A model generated the notes under the pieces. That model was not told the origin of the DNA. It did no database searches and saw only the letters and a program-made list of their open reading frames with translations. A program made the position numbers and the translations under genes. Source: Streptomyces sp. NBC_01214 (lineage in GTDB: Bacteria > Actinomycetota > Actinomycetes > Streptomycetales > Streptomycetaceae). From it: DNA of 64,000 bases. The stretch lies in contig NZ_JAPEOS010000003.1 of assembly GCF_026340975.1 (NCBI RefSeq), positions 744,001 to 808,000 of the forward strand. The letters run 5' to 3'. Position 1 is the first letter of the stretch, and each line of letters starts with the position of its first letter. Below, piece after piece: positions 1-8,294 of the stretch.

Positions 1-194
1 GAGTACTTTTCCTCATGTTCGCCGGCGTGGCGGTGGTCGTCCTTTTGGTCGGCGCGTTCTGGTACGGCAGCCGACGCAGCGCGCGGCGCCGGGCCCCTGT
101 CCGGCCGGCCGCGCAGAATCCCGTGGCGCGGGGGCGCGAGGATTCGTGGCAGACGCCGGACGGAAACGCCGGCGACCAGGCGCCCCGCGTGTGA
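1..194 (+). CDS. C-terminal end of a small membrane protein (DUF6479-like), partial
   Basis: The reading frame is open from the window edge to a TGA at 192. It encodes one hydrophobic helix (FAGVAVVVLLVGAFWYG) followed at once by an arginine-rich stretch (SRRSARRRAP) and an acidic, polar tail with DSWQTPD. One membrane span, a positively charged inner flank and a short hydrophilic tail are typical of the small Streptomyces DUF6479-type proteins. That assignment rests on resemblance only. The start lies outside the window, so length and signal sequence cannot be judged. The role of the family is unknown. Confidence 0.5.
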   Translation, partial: VLFLMFAGVAVVVLLVGAFWYGSRRSARRRAPVRPAAQNPVARGREDSWQTPDGNAGDQAPRV

Positions 195-388
195 GCCGGC
201 CCGGTGCGCTCCGGGACGCGAAGCGCCGAGTAGCCGCCCGTGGGAATACCGGGAAAGGCCGATACTCGTCTGATCCTCTGAAGACCGACGAGAATTCGGA
301 TGGGCCGCTCAGTTCCGGGCAGCCGCAGCATGTCGGTCGATTTCCGCGGTCCGCTCCGCGGGCCGCATCCGAATCCGGGAGGTACGCG

Positions 389-1075
389 GTGCCCGCCACG
401 GCTCTGTCCTTGCCCCCGCTCCCGGTCGCCCTGATGGCCCTGCCGGGCGTCTACCGGCCGCAGGCGGACACCCTTCTCCTCGCGGAGGCGCTGGCCCTGG
501 AGGATCTCGGGCCGCGGACCGACGCGCTGGAGATCGGTACGGGCACCGGTGCGCTGGCCCTGCACGCCGCCGGCAGGGGAGCCCGGGTCACGGCGGTCGA
601 CGTCTCCTGGCCCGCCGTGGTCACGGCGCGGCTGAACTCCTTGCGCCGACGGCTGCCGCTGCGCGTCCTGCACGGCGACTTCGCGGCGCGCACCGCGGGG
701 TGCCGGTTCGACCTGGTGGTCGCCAATCCGCCGTACGTCCCGGCCCCGGGGGTCCGGCTGCCGTCGCGTGGGCCGGAGCGTGCCTGGGACGCCGGTCCGG
801 ACGGGCGCGGGGTCATCGACCGGATCTGCGCCGGCGCCCCGGCCCTGCTGCGTCCCGGAGGTGTCCTGCTCATGGTGCACTCGGCGCTGTGCGGGGCCGG
901 GGAGACCCTCGACCGCCTGACCGGGGTGGGGCTGGCCGCAGAGGTCACGGCGAGTGCCTCGGTGCCGTGGGGACCCGTGCTGCGTTCGCGACGGGCCTGG
1001 CTGGAGCGGCGGGGTCTGGCGGCAGCAACCGACGAGTGGGAAGAGTTGGTGATCATCCGTGCCCGCTCCCTCTGA
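389..1075 (+). CDS. HemK2/MTQ2-like protein methyltransferase
   Basis: A 228-residue SAM-dependent methyltransferase. Motif I is EIGTGTGALAL near residue 45. The NPPY motif (VVANPPYVPAPG) is the substrate-glutamine signature of the HemK/PrmC/MTQ2 group, which N5-methylates glutamine in release factors and related proteins. The frame stays open upstream to 146, but GTG 389 is chosen because GGGAGG lies 6 bases before it and the conserved fold begins just after. It overlaps the CDGSH gene by 17 bases and so heads a three-gene unit with an iron-sulfur protein and an iron oxidase-like protein. The real substrate is unknown. Release factor methylation is less likely here than methylation of another protein, since PrmC is normally encoded beside prfA. 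Confidence 0.85.
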   Translation: MPATALSLPPLPVALMALPGVYRPQADTLLLAEALALEDLGPRTDALEIGTGTGALALHAAGRGARVTAVDVSWPAVVTARLNSLRRRLPLRVLHGDFAARTAGCRFDLVVANPPYVPAPGVRLPSRGPERAWDAGPDGRGVIDRICAGAPALLRPGGVLLMVHSALCGAGETLDRLTGVGLAAEVTASASVPWGPVLRSRRAWLERRGLAAATDEWEELVIIRARSL

Positions 1076-1325
1076 CAGCTCCCCGGCTTCCGTCCCGGCT
1101 CCCGTCCAAACGCCGGCCCGCCGGGTATCGGTGGACCCGCAGGGCCCGGTCCTGGTCGAGGGGCCGGTCGAGATCGTCCTGGACGACGGGACGGTCGCCC
1201 GGTCCGAACGCTTCATGGTCGCGGTGTGCACCTGCCGCCGCAGCCGTGCGTACCCGTGGTGCGACACCAGCCACCGCTGTCGTGAGCGGGGCGGCTCGCC
1301 CCCCGAGGACAGGAACCCGCGATGA
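1059..1325 (+). CDS. CDGSH iron-sulfur domain protein
   Basis: An 88-residue protein with one CDGSH (mitoNEET-type) motif near the C-terminus: CTCRRSRAYPWCDTSH. The three Cys and one His in this C-x-C-x2-S-x3-P-x-C-D-x-S-H pattern bind a redox-active 2Fe-2S cluster. The Gly of CDGSH is Thr here. About 30 proline- and serine-rich residues precede the domain. It starts with GTG inside the end of the methyltransferase gene, and its TGA overlaps the ATG of the next gene (ATGA), so the three are translationally coupled. Family members act in electron transfer or cluster donation. The linked haem-oxygenase-fold enzyme is the obvious redox partner, by inference. Confidence 0.9.
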   Translation: MPAPSDSSPASVPAPVQTPARRVSVDPQGPVLVEGPVEIVLDDGTVARSERFMVAVCTCRRSRAYPWCDTSHRCRERGGSPPEDRNPR

Positions 1326-2359
1326 CCCCTCCGAGCATGAGCCCGGGCTTGACCATGGTGGCGTCGGCCGCCGGACCCTGCCTGGTCGAGGCCCGGGGCG
1401 AGCTGTCCCGCGCCGTGACCGAGGCCCTGCGATCCGGCGGCCCGCCGGTGTACGCCACGGGGTCCGTACTCAAGGCGGACCCCTGGGGCGAGGACCTCCA
1501 GCTCGCCCTCTACCTGCTGTACGAGTTGCACTACCGCGGCTTCGACGGCGTGGACGACGAGCGCGAATGGGACCCGGAGCTGCTGCGGCTGCGCCAGTCG
1601 CTGGAGACCCGCGTCCTGCACGCCCTGCGCACCGAGCTGCCCGACCCACCCCGAACGGTCGAGGAAGCCTTCGCCCCGCTTCTGGTGGAGCCCGTGGACC
1701 TCTCCGGCAGTCTCAGTCACCACCTGGAAACCGAGGGCGAGCTCTGGCAGTTGCGTGAGTACGCGGCCCTGCGCTCCCTCTACCACCTCAAGGAAGCCGA
1801 CCCGCACGCCTGGATCATCCCGCGCCTCACCGGACGGGCCAAGGCCGCCATGGTCGCCATCGAGTACGACGAGTTCGGCGCGGGCCGCGCCGACCGCATC
1901 CACGTACAACTCTTCGCGGACCTCATGGCCGACCTGCAACTGGATCCCGACTACGGCCGCTACCTGGACCGCGCGCCGGCGCCGCTGCTCGCGACCGTGA
2001 ACCTGATGTCCCTCTTCGGGCTCCACCGCGCCCTGCGCGGCGCGCTCGTCGGCCACTTCGCGTGCGTCGAGGTCACCTCGTCGCCCGGCTCCAGGCGCCT
2101 CGCCAAAGCCATGCTGCGCTGCGGAGCGGGACCTTCCGCCGAGCACTTCTACGCGGAGCACGTCGAAGCCGACGCCGTCCACGAACAGGTGGTGCGCCAC
2201 GAGGTGATCGGAGGCCTGCTGGCCGACGAGCCCTACCTGGAGGCGGACATCGCCTTCGGGTGCGCGGCGACCGTCCTGCTGGAGGACCGCCTCGCGGTCC
2301 ACCTCCGAGACGCCTGGGACCAGGGGCACAGCGCTCTGCGTTCCGTGCCGGGGCCGTGA
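1322..2359 (+). CDS. Iron-containing redox enzyme (haem oxygenase-like fold)
   Basis: A 345-residue protein of the type annotated as iron-containing redox enzyme (Haem_oxygenas_2 superfamily). It is mostly alpha-helical, with Glu/His-rich segments that fit a non-haem di-iron site: EYDEFGAGR near 180, HFYAEHVEADAVHEQVVRHE near 275-295, and a later Glu in EADIAFGC. No signal peptide or membrane segment is seen. ATG 1322 overlaps the upstream stop by 4 bases, so its dose follows the CDGSH protein. The family includes N-oxygenases and oxidative decarboxylases. The substrate cannot be named from sequence. Confidence 0.8.
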   Translation: MTPPSMSPGLTMVASAAGPCLVEARGELSRAVTEALRSGGPPVYATGSVLKADPWGEDLQLALYLLYELHYRGFDGVDDEREWDPELLRLRQSLETRVLHALRTELPDPPRTVEEAFAPLLVEPVDLSGSLSHHLETEGELWQLREYAALRSLYHLKEADPHAWIIPRLTGRAKAAMVAIEYDEFGAGRADRIHVQLFADLMADLQLDPDYGRYLDRAPAPLLATVNLMSLFGLHRALRGALVGHFACVEVTSSPGSRRLAKAMLRCGAGPSAEHFYAEHVEADAVHEQVVRHEVIGGLLADEPYLEADIAFGCAATVLLEDRLAVHLRDAWDQGHSALRSVPGP

Positions 2360-2378
2360 GGGCGGGCTCTCGACCATG

Positions 2379-2421
2379 GGGAGCGGCGCGTCGGCCTCTT
2401 CGGGCAAGGCGCGCCGCTCCC
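2379..2421. terminator. Bidirectional hairpin between convergent genes
   Basis: A perfect 12-base inverted repeat, GGGAGCGGCGCG at 2379-2390 and its complement at 2410-2421, with a 19-base loop. It lies between the end of the redox-enzyme gene and the end of the opposing phosphatase gene. No clear U-tract follows, as is usual in Streptomyces. Confidence 0.7.
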
Positions 2422-2472
2422 TGCGGCTGAAGGTGCATCTGCAAGGTTCCCAGGAAGCGGCCGGTCACGCCG

Positions 2473-4329
2473 TCAGGGAACGCGCAGCGCCAGTACGACG
2501 ACGTCGTCCCCGGGAGCCGGGTCCGCCGGCCTGTGGCTGATCAGGTGGAGCAGTTCGGGCAGCGGACTGTCACCGTGGCGGGCGAGCAGGGCGACGAGTT
2601 GCGCGAGGGAGGCATCGATGTCGTGGCCGCGGCGTTCGATGAGCCCGTCTGTGTAGAACAACAGCGTCGAGCCCGCGGGAAGGCCGCGCCGGGCCTCGGT
2701 CCGGTGGAACGGCCCGAGGTCCCTGTGGAGGAGGATGTCGTGCTCCTCCAGGAGGGTCACCCGGCCGTCGGGGGTACGGAGCAGAGGCGGCGGGTGACCG
2801 GCGTTCGACCAGGTCAGCGTCCAGTCGGGACCGCCGTCGGCGAGGTCGAGGCGTGCGTGGACCAGCGTGCCGCCGGCCTCGATGGGCAAGACCGAACAAG
2901 CGGCATCGAGGGCGGTCAGCGCCGTGGCCGGGCTGTACGGCGGGTGGTCGAGGGTGGCCTGCCGCAGCATGCTGCGGATCTGGCCCATGATCGTGGCTGC
3001 GTGCATGTCGTGGCCGGTGATGTCACCCACCGTCACCATGAGGGCTGCGGGCTCGCCGCCGGGTGAGGCGGGCGGCAGGTGATAGGCGTCGTACCAGTCC
3101 CCACCGATCATGTCGCCGACCGCGGCCGGCTCGTACAGGGCGCTGATCTCGATGTGGTCGGCATCGGGGAGGTCGGTGAGCATGGCTTCCTGGAGCTGCC
3201 GGGCCACGGAGATGCGTTCGTCGAGGTGCAGCGCGCGCTCCACCGCCTGCGCGATGTAACCGGAAGCGGCGGTGAGCGTGGCCCGCTCCGTGACCCCCAC
3301 CTCGTGCCGCTTGGCCCAACAGACGGCGAGTACGCCCAGCAGGGCGCGGCTGCCCCAGAGCGGCAGGCACAGCACGGTGGTGAAGCCCATGCGGTCGAAG
3401 AAGCCGACCGCCTCGGGGCTGTACCCGGCGACGAGCGCCTCACGGTCGGGCACGAAAACCGCCCGCCGTTCCCGCATGGCCCGGGTGCTCGGGAACGCCG
3501 CGCTCGCGGGCAGCGTGAGGACCTCCCGTTCCACCGAGTGCTCGACGTCCGGGTCGGCAATCCGGTGGAGTTCGTCCTTGTCGGCGACCAGCAGGCCGAC
3601 GTACGAGGGCTTCCCGACACCGACGAAGAGGTCCCGCAGCCTGCGCCGGACGTCCTCCAGCCCGGACGTCTGGGCCAGTTCCTCCGAGGCCCTCAGCAGC
3701 AGCTCGGCGTGGTCCATGCCGGACTGGGCCTCCTGCTCCAAGCGCTCCGCGTCGCTCCGGGCCCGCTCGGCGGCGGCCCGCGCGGTCTCCAGCACCTTCT
3801 GCGCGGACCGGCTCTGCGCCGACAGGATGCGCAGGCAGAGCTCGGCGGAGCAGGCCGCGGCCAGATCCTCCAGATCGGCCAGCTCGCCGTCACCCCACGT
3901 CCGCGGCTCGTGGTCGATGGCGCACAAGGAGCCCAGGACCAGCCCGTCGGCGTCGGTCAGCGGCATCCCCGCATACGCGATGAGCCCGAGATCCCCGATG
4001 GCCGGGCTGCTACGGAGCCGGTCGTCGGCGCGGGCATCGGGTACGACCAGGGGCTGCCCGGAGGCCACCACGTACCGGCAGAGCGAGTGCGACAGCGGCA
4101 GCGCGCGGCTCCCCGCCCAGGGCTCCGGCAGACCGAACAGTCCGGGCAGGATCTGCCGCTCCTCCTCGACCAGCGAAACGAAGGCCACCGGCACGTGGAG
4201 CAGTCGTGAAACCAGCCGGGCGAAACGGTCCATCCCGGTATCGGAAGCTGCCGAAAGCCCGGCCAACCTCAGGGCCCGCGGCCGTGCGCCGCCCGGGTCC
4301 GCTCCGGATTCCCGGCCCTGTTTCGGCAT
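2473..4329 (-). CDS. GAF-GAF-SpoIIE (PP2C-type) serine phosphatase
   Basis: A 618-residue cytoplasmic signalling protein. An N-terminal GAF domain (about 25-170, with the SLCRYVV...LVVPDARADDR core), a charged coiled-coil linker (175-215) and a second GAF domain (215-365) precede a SpoIIE/PP2C phosphatase domain (about 385-615). The phosphatase domain has IGGDWYDAY, VGDITGHDMHAA and the C-terminal GDDVVVLALRV, which carry the metal-binding aspartates. Such proteins typically dephosphorylate anti-anti-sigma factors in response to a ligand or redox signal in the GAF domains. No HATPase domain is attached. It stands alone and faces the preceding operon. The partner is not visible nearby. Confidence 0.88.
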   Translation of the reverse strand: MPKQGRESGADPGGARPRALRLAGLSAASDTGMDRFARLVSRLLHVPVAFVSLVEEERQILPGLFGLPEPWAGSRALPLSHSLCRYVVASGQPLVVPDARADDRLRSSPAIGDLGLIAYAGMPLTDADGLVLGSLCAIDHEPRTWGDGELADLEDLAAACSAELCLRILSAQSRSAQKVLETARAAAERARSDAERLEQEAQSGMDHAELLLRASEELAQTSGLEDVRRRLRDLFVGVGKPSYVGLLVADKDELHRIADPDVEHSVEREVLTLPASAAFPSTRAMRERRAVFVPDREALVAGYSPEAVGFFDRMGFTTVLCLPLWGSRALLGVLAVCWAKRHEVGVTERATLTAASGYIAQAVERALHLDERISVARQLQEAMLTDLPDADHIEISALYEPAAVGDMIGGDWYDAYHLPPASPGGEPAALMVTVGDITGHDMHAATIMGQIRSMLRQATLDHPPYSPATALTALDAACSVLPIEAGGTLVHARLDLADGGPDWTLTWSNAGHPPPLLRTPDGRVTLLEEHDILLHRDLGPFHRTEARRGLPAGSTLLFYTDGLIERRGHDIDASLAQLVALLARHGDSPLPELLHLISHRPADPAPGDDVVVLALRVP

Positions 4330-4590
4330 CTGCCCTCCGGCCGTGTCGTCCCGAAACCCTCAACGGCATGGTAGGCCAGGGGAGGGCTGCTTCGCCGGTC
4401 TACGGTGGTACGGGCGCGTGCGCCGAAGGGGCGGCTCCCGGCAGCGACCGGCGGCCGAGCGGCGGGGTAGGCGCGAGGTGCTGCGGGAGAGTCGGCTCCG
4501 GCTCCCACCCGTCCGAGGCGGCGTGTGGTGAAAGCCGAACTGCGCTCCTACGAGCGGACGCCCGCCCGGTGGCCCTCCCCGGTTGCTCGC

Positions 4591-4760
4591 ACGACGGGAT
4601 GGTGTGCGGCTGCCACATCCACGTCGGGGTGAACGGGCGTGGTCAAGTCCTCGCGCCGGTCGACCACATGCGCCCCTGACACTTCAGGCTGTCGCCGCCA
4701 ACTGGCCCTTCTCCCTCGGGCGGCACAGCGGGTGGGCGATCGCGCTCAACTGCTGTCGCC
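4591..4760 (+). pseudogene. Remnant of YbdK-type glutamate-cysteine ligase
   Basis: Two short stretches in different frames match the active-site region of carboxylate-amine ligase family 2 (YbdK/EgtA-like). In one frame DGMVCGCHIHVGVNGRG runs on to VDHMRP and a stop. In the next frame, directly downstream, comes LQAVAANWPFSLGRHSGWA, the segment that normally follows. The few residues expected between them (WLPT in relatives) are missing, so a small deletion caused the frame change. The rest of the roughly 370-residue gene is absent. The 260 bases upstream, back to the phosphatase start, hold nothing else recognisable. Confidence 0.6.
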
Positions 4761-4922
4761 TTGCCGGATCCGAAGGCCGTGCCCGTGCCCCGGTCCCAGG
4801 AGCGCGCTGAGCCCTCCAAAGCCCGACGCGACCACTTCCGCGAACGGTGGGACGATGGCAAGACAGCGGTAGAGGCGCTCGTACCCGTGCGCCCATCCCG
4901 AGACAGACAGCAGGCCAGGCCA

Positions 4923-5312
4923 ATGACTAAGCAGCCGAAGCCGTCCCAGCCCGCCCACGGCAAGGGTCCGAGTCGCCACGAGGGCACCAAGCAGCACGGC
5001 TGGTCGCCGGACGTGGACGAGACCCGTCAGCAGGAGAACCCGAGTGCCCACCGTTCCTTCCACCCGGACGAGTACGCCCCGGACAAGGGGCCCGGCCGGA
5101 CGGTTTCCAAGGAAGAGGCCGGAAACCCCCACGGCAAACCGGTGAAGAGCAGGGGAGCACGCGGGGAGGACCAGAGCAAGGGCTCTGGGGCGAAGGGCAT
5201 GCACGACCTGGGCCCCCGGGGCCGGTCGCAGCGTCCCAGCGGAACGAAGGACGCTTCCGCCTCGACGGGCGTGGACCCCCAGGACCCGCCCGCCGAGCGC
5301 GGCCGCGGGTAG
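4923..5312 (+). CDS. Hydrophilic, basic, probably disordered protein
   Basis: A 129-residue protein dominated by Lys, Arg, Gly, Pro, Ser and charged residues, beginning MTKQPKPSQPAHGKGPSRHE. It has no hydrophobic segment and no recognisable domain. The frame is open upstream to 4761, but ATG 4923 is preferred because the low-complexity composition and the KxGxxHEG-like opening start there. The ribosome binding site is weak. Similar short hydrophilic proteins are common in Streptomyces and resemble stress or desiccation-type proteins in composition only. Function is unknown. Confidence 0.55.
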   Translation: MTKQPKPSQPAHGKGPSRHEGTKQHGWSPDVDETRQQENPSAHRSFHPDEYAPDKGPGRTVSKEEAGNPHGKPVKSRGARGEDQSKGSGAKGMHDLGPRGRSQRPSGTKDASASTGVDPQDPPAERGRG

Positions 5313-5536
5313 CGCAGCCTGGCCGTGCGCCGCCCTTGCGGTGTGCCGCGGCAGTCCCCGAGACGGTCACAGCCGTCCGTGGTCGCGGGCCGACGTTTCG
5401 CGCTGAGCCGACGCGAGGCCGAAGGACGAGGGCACGAGCGTCGCTACCGGCACACGAAGGGCTTCGCCCAGTGCCCCGGGGCGCCGGCCGTCGGCGGTCC
5501 AGGAACAGTGTCCGTTCCGGCAGAAGGACTTCTCTC

Positions 5537-5989
5537 ATGGCCGTCCGCAACCAGCTGATTCATCGGCCCCCGCAGGCGGTGTGGGCGGTGCTCGCCGATC
5601 CGACCTTGTACGGGGAGTGGGTGGTGGGCCCGTCCGAGTCCACACCGCTCGATCAGGCCTGGCCAGAGGTCGGATCCCGGCTGCGCTACACCGTGCGGCT
5701 GGGCCCTTGGTCGACAGAAGGGGTGACGACCGTACGCCACAGGGAAGCCGGCCGGGAGCTGGAACTGGAAGCGTCGTTCAAGTCGCTGGGCACTGCGAGG
5801 ATCTTCCTCCAGCTCCGGCCGTGGGGCGAGGAGACCCTGGTCGTCTGCGATGAGCACCCCTTGCGCGGCGTGGGCGGAACCCTGCACAACCCCGCGATCG
5901 AAGTACTGCTCCAGCTCCGCCACCGGGGGATGCTGGCCCGCCTGGCCAGGACCGTGGAACAGGATCACGCAGCGGCTCGCCATGCCTGA
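5537..5989 (+). CDS. SRPBCC (START-like) family protein
   Basis: A 150-residue protein of the polyketide cyclase/SRPBCC fold. It opens with the typical NQLIHRPPQAVWAVLADPTLYGEWVVG, where the loop and Trp mark the pocket entrance. Alternating beta strands follow (GSRLRYTVRLGP), and a C-terminal amphipathic helix carries LLQLRHRGMLARLARTVE. ATG 5537 is chosen because GAAGGA lies 9 bases upstream and the fold starts at residue 2. Members bind hydrophobic ligands or act as cyclases, dehydrases or lipid carriers. With no biosynthetic genes beside it, no ligand can be proposed. Confidence 0.85.
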   Translation: MAVRNQLIHRPPQAVWAVLADPTLYGEWVVGPSESTPLDQAWPEVGSRLRYTVRLGPWSTEGVTTVRHREAGRELELEASFKSLGTARIFLQLRPWGEETLVVCDEHPLRGVGGTLHNPAIEVLLQLRHRGMLARLARTVEQDHAAARHA

Positions 5990-6089
5990 CGCGGTGGTGA
6001 CCGGCACGCCCGACGGGTTGGTCGCTCAGGACTTCCACGCTCCAGCGCCGGAGCCCGGAGGCGCGGTACGCAGCGACCGAGGACGGACT

Positions 6090-6255
6090 GCGGTCGGCCC
6101 GGAACCAGGCCCGCCGTTTTCCCGGCCGCGCGGCGGTAACGGAGCGTGTATTCGTGCGGGCACTTCGACCAGCCGGACTGCGGGTGCTCGCAGTCCTTGT
6201 AGAAGGTGCCCATGCCGTGGGAGAGCGACTTCGTTGCCGTGCGGTGCGCGACTCC
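6090..6255 (-). pseudogene. N-terminal remnant of a tyrosine integrase
   Basis: On the minus strand, from about 6240 downward, the frame reads KSLSHGMGTFYKDCEHPQSG and then WSKCPHEYTLRYRRAAGK. This matches the start of integrases from Streptomyces integrative elements, where a Cys-His-rich N-terminus (KDCEHPQSRWSKCPH) precedes the SAM-like and catalytic domains. After the AAGK the frame no longer resembles an integrase and hits a stop. The catalytic R-H-R-Y part is absent. Short TGCTGACC repeats sit near 6270-6286 and again near 6660-6678. The remnant lies next to a truncated pirin gene, as expected after loss of an inserted element. Confidence 0.6.
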
Positions 6256-6339
6256 TGGGGCGCCAATGCTGACCTTTTGCTGACCCCAGAGGTTCCAATC
6301 AGTTCCTGACCTGCATGAAGACGGAGATCTCGTATTACG

Positions 6340-6501
6340 TTCTGGAACTGGATCGGCCGCAGCCAGGCGGACATCGAGGAGTTCCGTGAAGCCTGGACCA
6401 ACGGCACCCGCTACGGCAAGGTCAAGGGCTACGACGGCGCTCCGATTCCGGCCCCGCAACTCCCGCCGGTGCCCCTGAAAGCCCGCGGACGGGTGCGCTG
6501 A
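6340..6501 (+). pseudogene. C-terminal fragment of a pirin family gene
   Basis: An open frame of about 53 codons reads FWNWIGRSQADIEEFREAW, then NGTRYGKVKGYDGAPIPAPQ and LPPVPLKARGRVR before TGA 6499. This is the typical end of bacterial pirins (WWNFIGRSHEEI ... YDGDRLPAPPLPPVPLKPRGR). Upstream of 6340 the pirin frame is lost and there is no start, so about four fifths of the gene is missing. The break point lies about 90 bases from the integrase remnant. Confidence 0.65.
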
Positions 6502-7037
6502 ACTGCGCGTTTCTGGACCAGGTCGATCAGCCGAGGGGAGACCCCATCCCGTGAGGAGATCGTTCCACCGGGACGAGCGCAGGGGGCTCCGGGAGGCCCC
6601 CGCCGGGCGCTCGACGTTTCCAGGTGTCACCAGCTGCGGTCAGCTTTGCCCGAACCAAGTGCTGACCCAATGCTGACTGCGGTGACGGTTCGTCAGGTCG
6701 GCTGATGTCTCGCCATGAGGCTCTCGGTGGCGTTCGAGGCCCGACGCTGCTCGGTACAACGTGTTGTGCCGAGCAGCGGGTCTGGTCTGGCGGGGCACAC
6801 GGTGTGGCTCTCTTCGTCGCGTTGGAAGGCGCGTGTGACTACACGGCCCGCCTCGCCGACTGCCATGGGGGTGGATGGTTCTCCGGTCGCGGCCACGCTC
6901 CGAAGGGCCTTCGGGGCGGTCCGAGGCGGCCCTTCGATCGTTCAAGCGAATTCTCGGTGAACTGTGCATCGGACACCCGAACGCGCGGGTACGCTCCCGG
7001 CGGTGCGGCGGAGAAGCGCCAAGGGGGGAGCATAGCG
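6502..7037. other. Gene-poor stretch with one strong inverted repeat
   Basis: No convincing gene is seen between the pirin fragment and the GTG at 7038. Open frames occur on both strands but show no family resemblance. The only clear structure is the 34-base inverted repeat at 6745-6778. The promoter of the downstream three-gene operon must lie in the last part of this stretch. Confidence 0.5.
6745..6778. repeat. 34-base near-perfect inverted repeat (operator, recombination site or hairpin)
   Basis: Two 16-base arms, CGCTGCTCGGTACAAC at 6745-6760 and its complement with one mismatch at 6763-6778, are separated by only GT. The near-zero spacer makes a simple terminator loop unlikely. It better fits a dimeric regulator operator, a recombinase core site or a cruciform. 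It lies about 260 bases upstream of the 7038 operon and within the decayed integration scar. Confidence 0.5.
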
Positions 7038-8294
7038 GTGGGTGGGGAGTTACGGGTCGTTGAGGAACCGCGCCTGGCCGTCGGGCGGCCGGTGTCCTCA
7101 CGGTGGCCCAGACGCAGGCTCGCGACCGTCCTGGCGCCCGCGCTGGCGGTCGTGCTGATCGGTGGCGCGCTGCTGGCCGAGTCGGGGAACGCGGCCCTGC
7201 CGGCCGAGCGCATCGTCACCCTGGAGGGCAGGATGGCCTCCAAGCGGGACTACTTCGAGGACCCCGAAGTCCAGCGCATCCTCCTGCGGCACCACATACG
7301 GCTGCACATCACCAGCGCCGGATCGCGGGAGGTCGCCGTCCGCGACCTGTCCGGGTACGACTTCGTCTTCCCCTCCGGCCAGCCCGCGGGCGACCTGATC
7401 ACGACTCGGCTCGCCGCGGAGAACAAGTACGCCAAGGTGCACCGCCCCTTCGTCAGCCCGATCGTGCTCGCCACCTACCGGGAGTACGCCGAGACGCTGC
7501 GCGACGCCGGGATCGCCACCCCGCAGCCCGGTTCCTCTGCCGGCGGCGACCCGGACCAACCGCTCTACTACGTCCTGGACATGGACAAGTTCCTCTCCGG
7601 CATCAACGAGGGAAAGCGCTGGAACGACCTGGGCATCCAGGGACACGGGATCGCGAACGCCAACCGGATCGTGGTCCAGTCCCCGGACGTCTGCGAGTCC
7701 AACTCGGCGGGCACCTACCTGGCGTTGGTCTCCTACACCTGGCGCGGCAACGGCGGCGAGGTCCCCTCGACCGACCAGGAGGCCGACGCCCGCGCCGACG
7801 CCATCGCGCCCCTCATGCAGCAGGGGCTGCCGGCGTCCGACGTGTTCCGTACGTACATCTCCCCGGAGGGCAAGGGGATCGCCCCGCTCGTCGTGGCGTA
7901 CGAGCACCAGTACCTCACCTACCAGGCGCAGGTCCGGGCCGAGTCGAAGCGGCTGGACACGCAACGGGTGCTGCTGTACCCCTCTACCCAGTTCGTCACC
8001 CAGCCGGAGTTCATCGCGCTGAACCGGGACGGCGACCGGCTCGGTGAACTACTCACCCACGAAACCGGGTTGCGGCGCCGCGCGATGGAGCTGGGCTTCC
8101 GGATCCTCGACCCGGCGGGCAAGGTGGCGGGCGACCAGCTCACCCGGTTCCTGGAGGACCACCACATCCCCGTACCCTCGGTGGCCGGCAACGACACCCG
8201 CTCCCCGATGCCCCGCATGCGCTACCTGGAGCGGATGATCTCCCGGATCGGCGACTGCCCGGCCGCCGACGTGGCGGGCGGGCCGCCCACGTGA
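7038..8294 (+). CDS. Membrane-anchored substrate-binding-like protein
   Basis: A 418-residue protein. After about 25 residues with RWPRRR comes one hydrophobic segment (LATVLAPALAVVLIGGALL), an uncleaved anchor or signal, and then a large extracytoplasmic domain. Parts resemble periplasmic substrate-binding proteins: ERIVTLEGRMASKRDYFEDP, YDFVFPSGQPAGDLI, and a C-terminal segment on tracking a helper residue. GTG 7038 is chosen because AAGGGGGGAG lies 7 bases upstream, although the frame is open to 6705. Its stop overlaps the next start (GTGA). It forms an operon with a substrate-binding/VWA fusion and a membrane protein, which argues for one extracytoplasmic complex. No ABC ATPase or permease is linked, so transport is not implied. 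Confidence 0.7.
   Translation: MGGELRVVEEPRLAVGRPVSSRWPRRRLATVLAPALAVVLIGGALLAESGNAALPAERIVTLEGRMASKRDYFEDPEVQRILLRHHIRLHITSAGSREVAVRDLSGYDFVFPSGQPAGDLITTRLAAENKYAKVHRPFVSPIVLATYREYAETLRDAGIATPQPGSSAGGDPDQPLYYVLDMDKFLSGINEGKRWNDLGIQGHGIANANRIVVQSPDVCESNSAGTYLALVSYTWRGNGGEVPSTDQEADARADAIAPLMQQGLPASDVFRTYISPEGKGIAPLVVAYEHQYLTYQAQVRAESKRLDTQRVLLYPSTQFVTQPEFIALNRDGDRLGELLTHETGLRRRAMELGFRILDPAGKVAGDQLTRFLEDHHIPVPSVAGNDTRSPMPRMRYLERMISRIGDCPAADVAGGPPT

Noticed and set aside
6690..6896. A 67-codon minus-strand ORF starting MAATGEPSTPMAVGEAG
   Set aside because: No ribosome binding site, no family resemblance, and it covers the inverted repeat. Probably chance.
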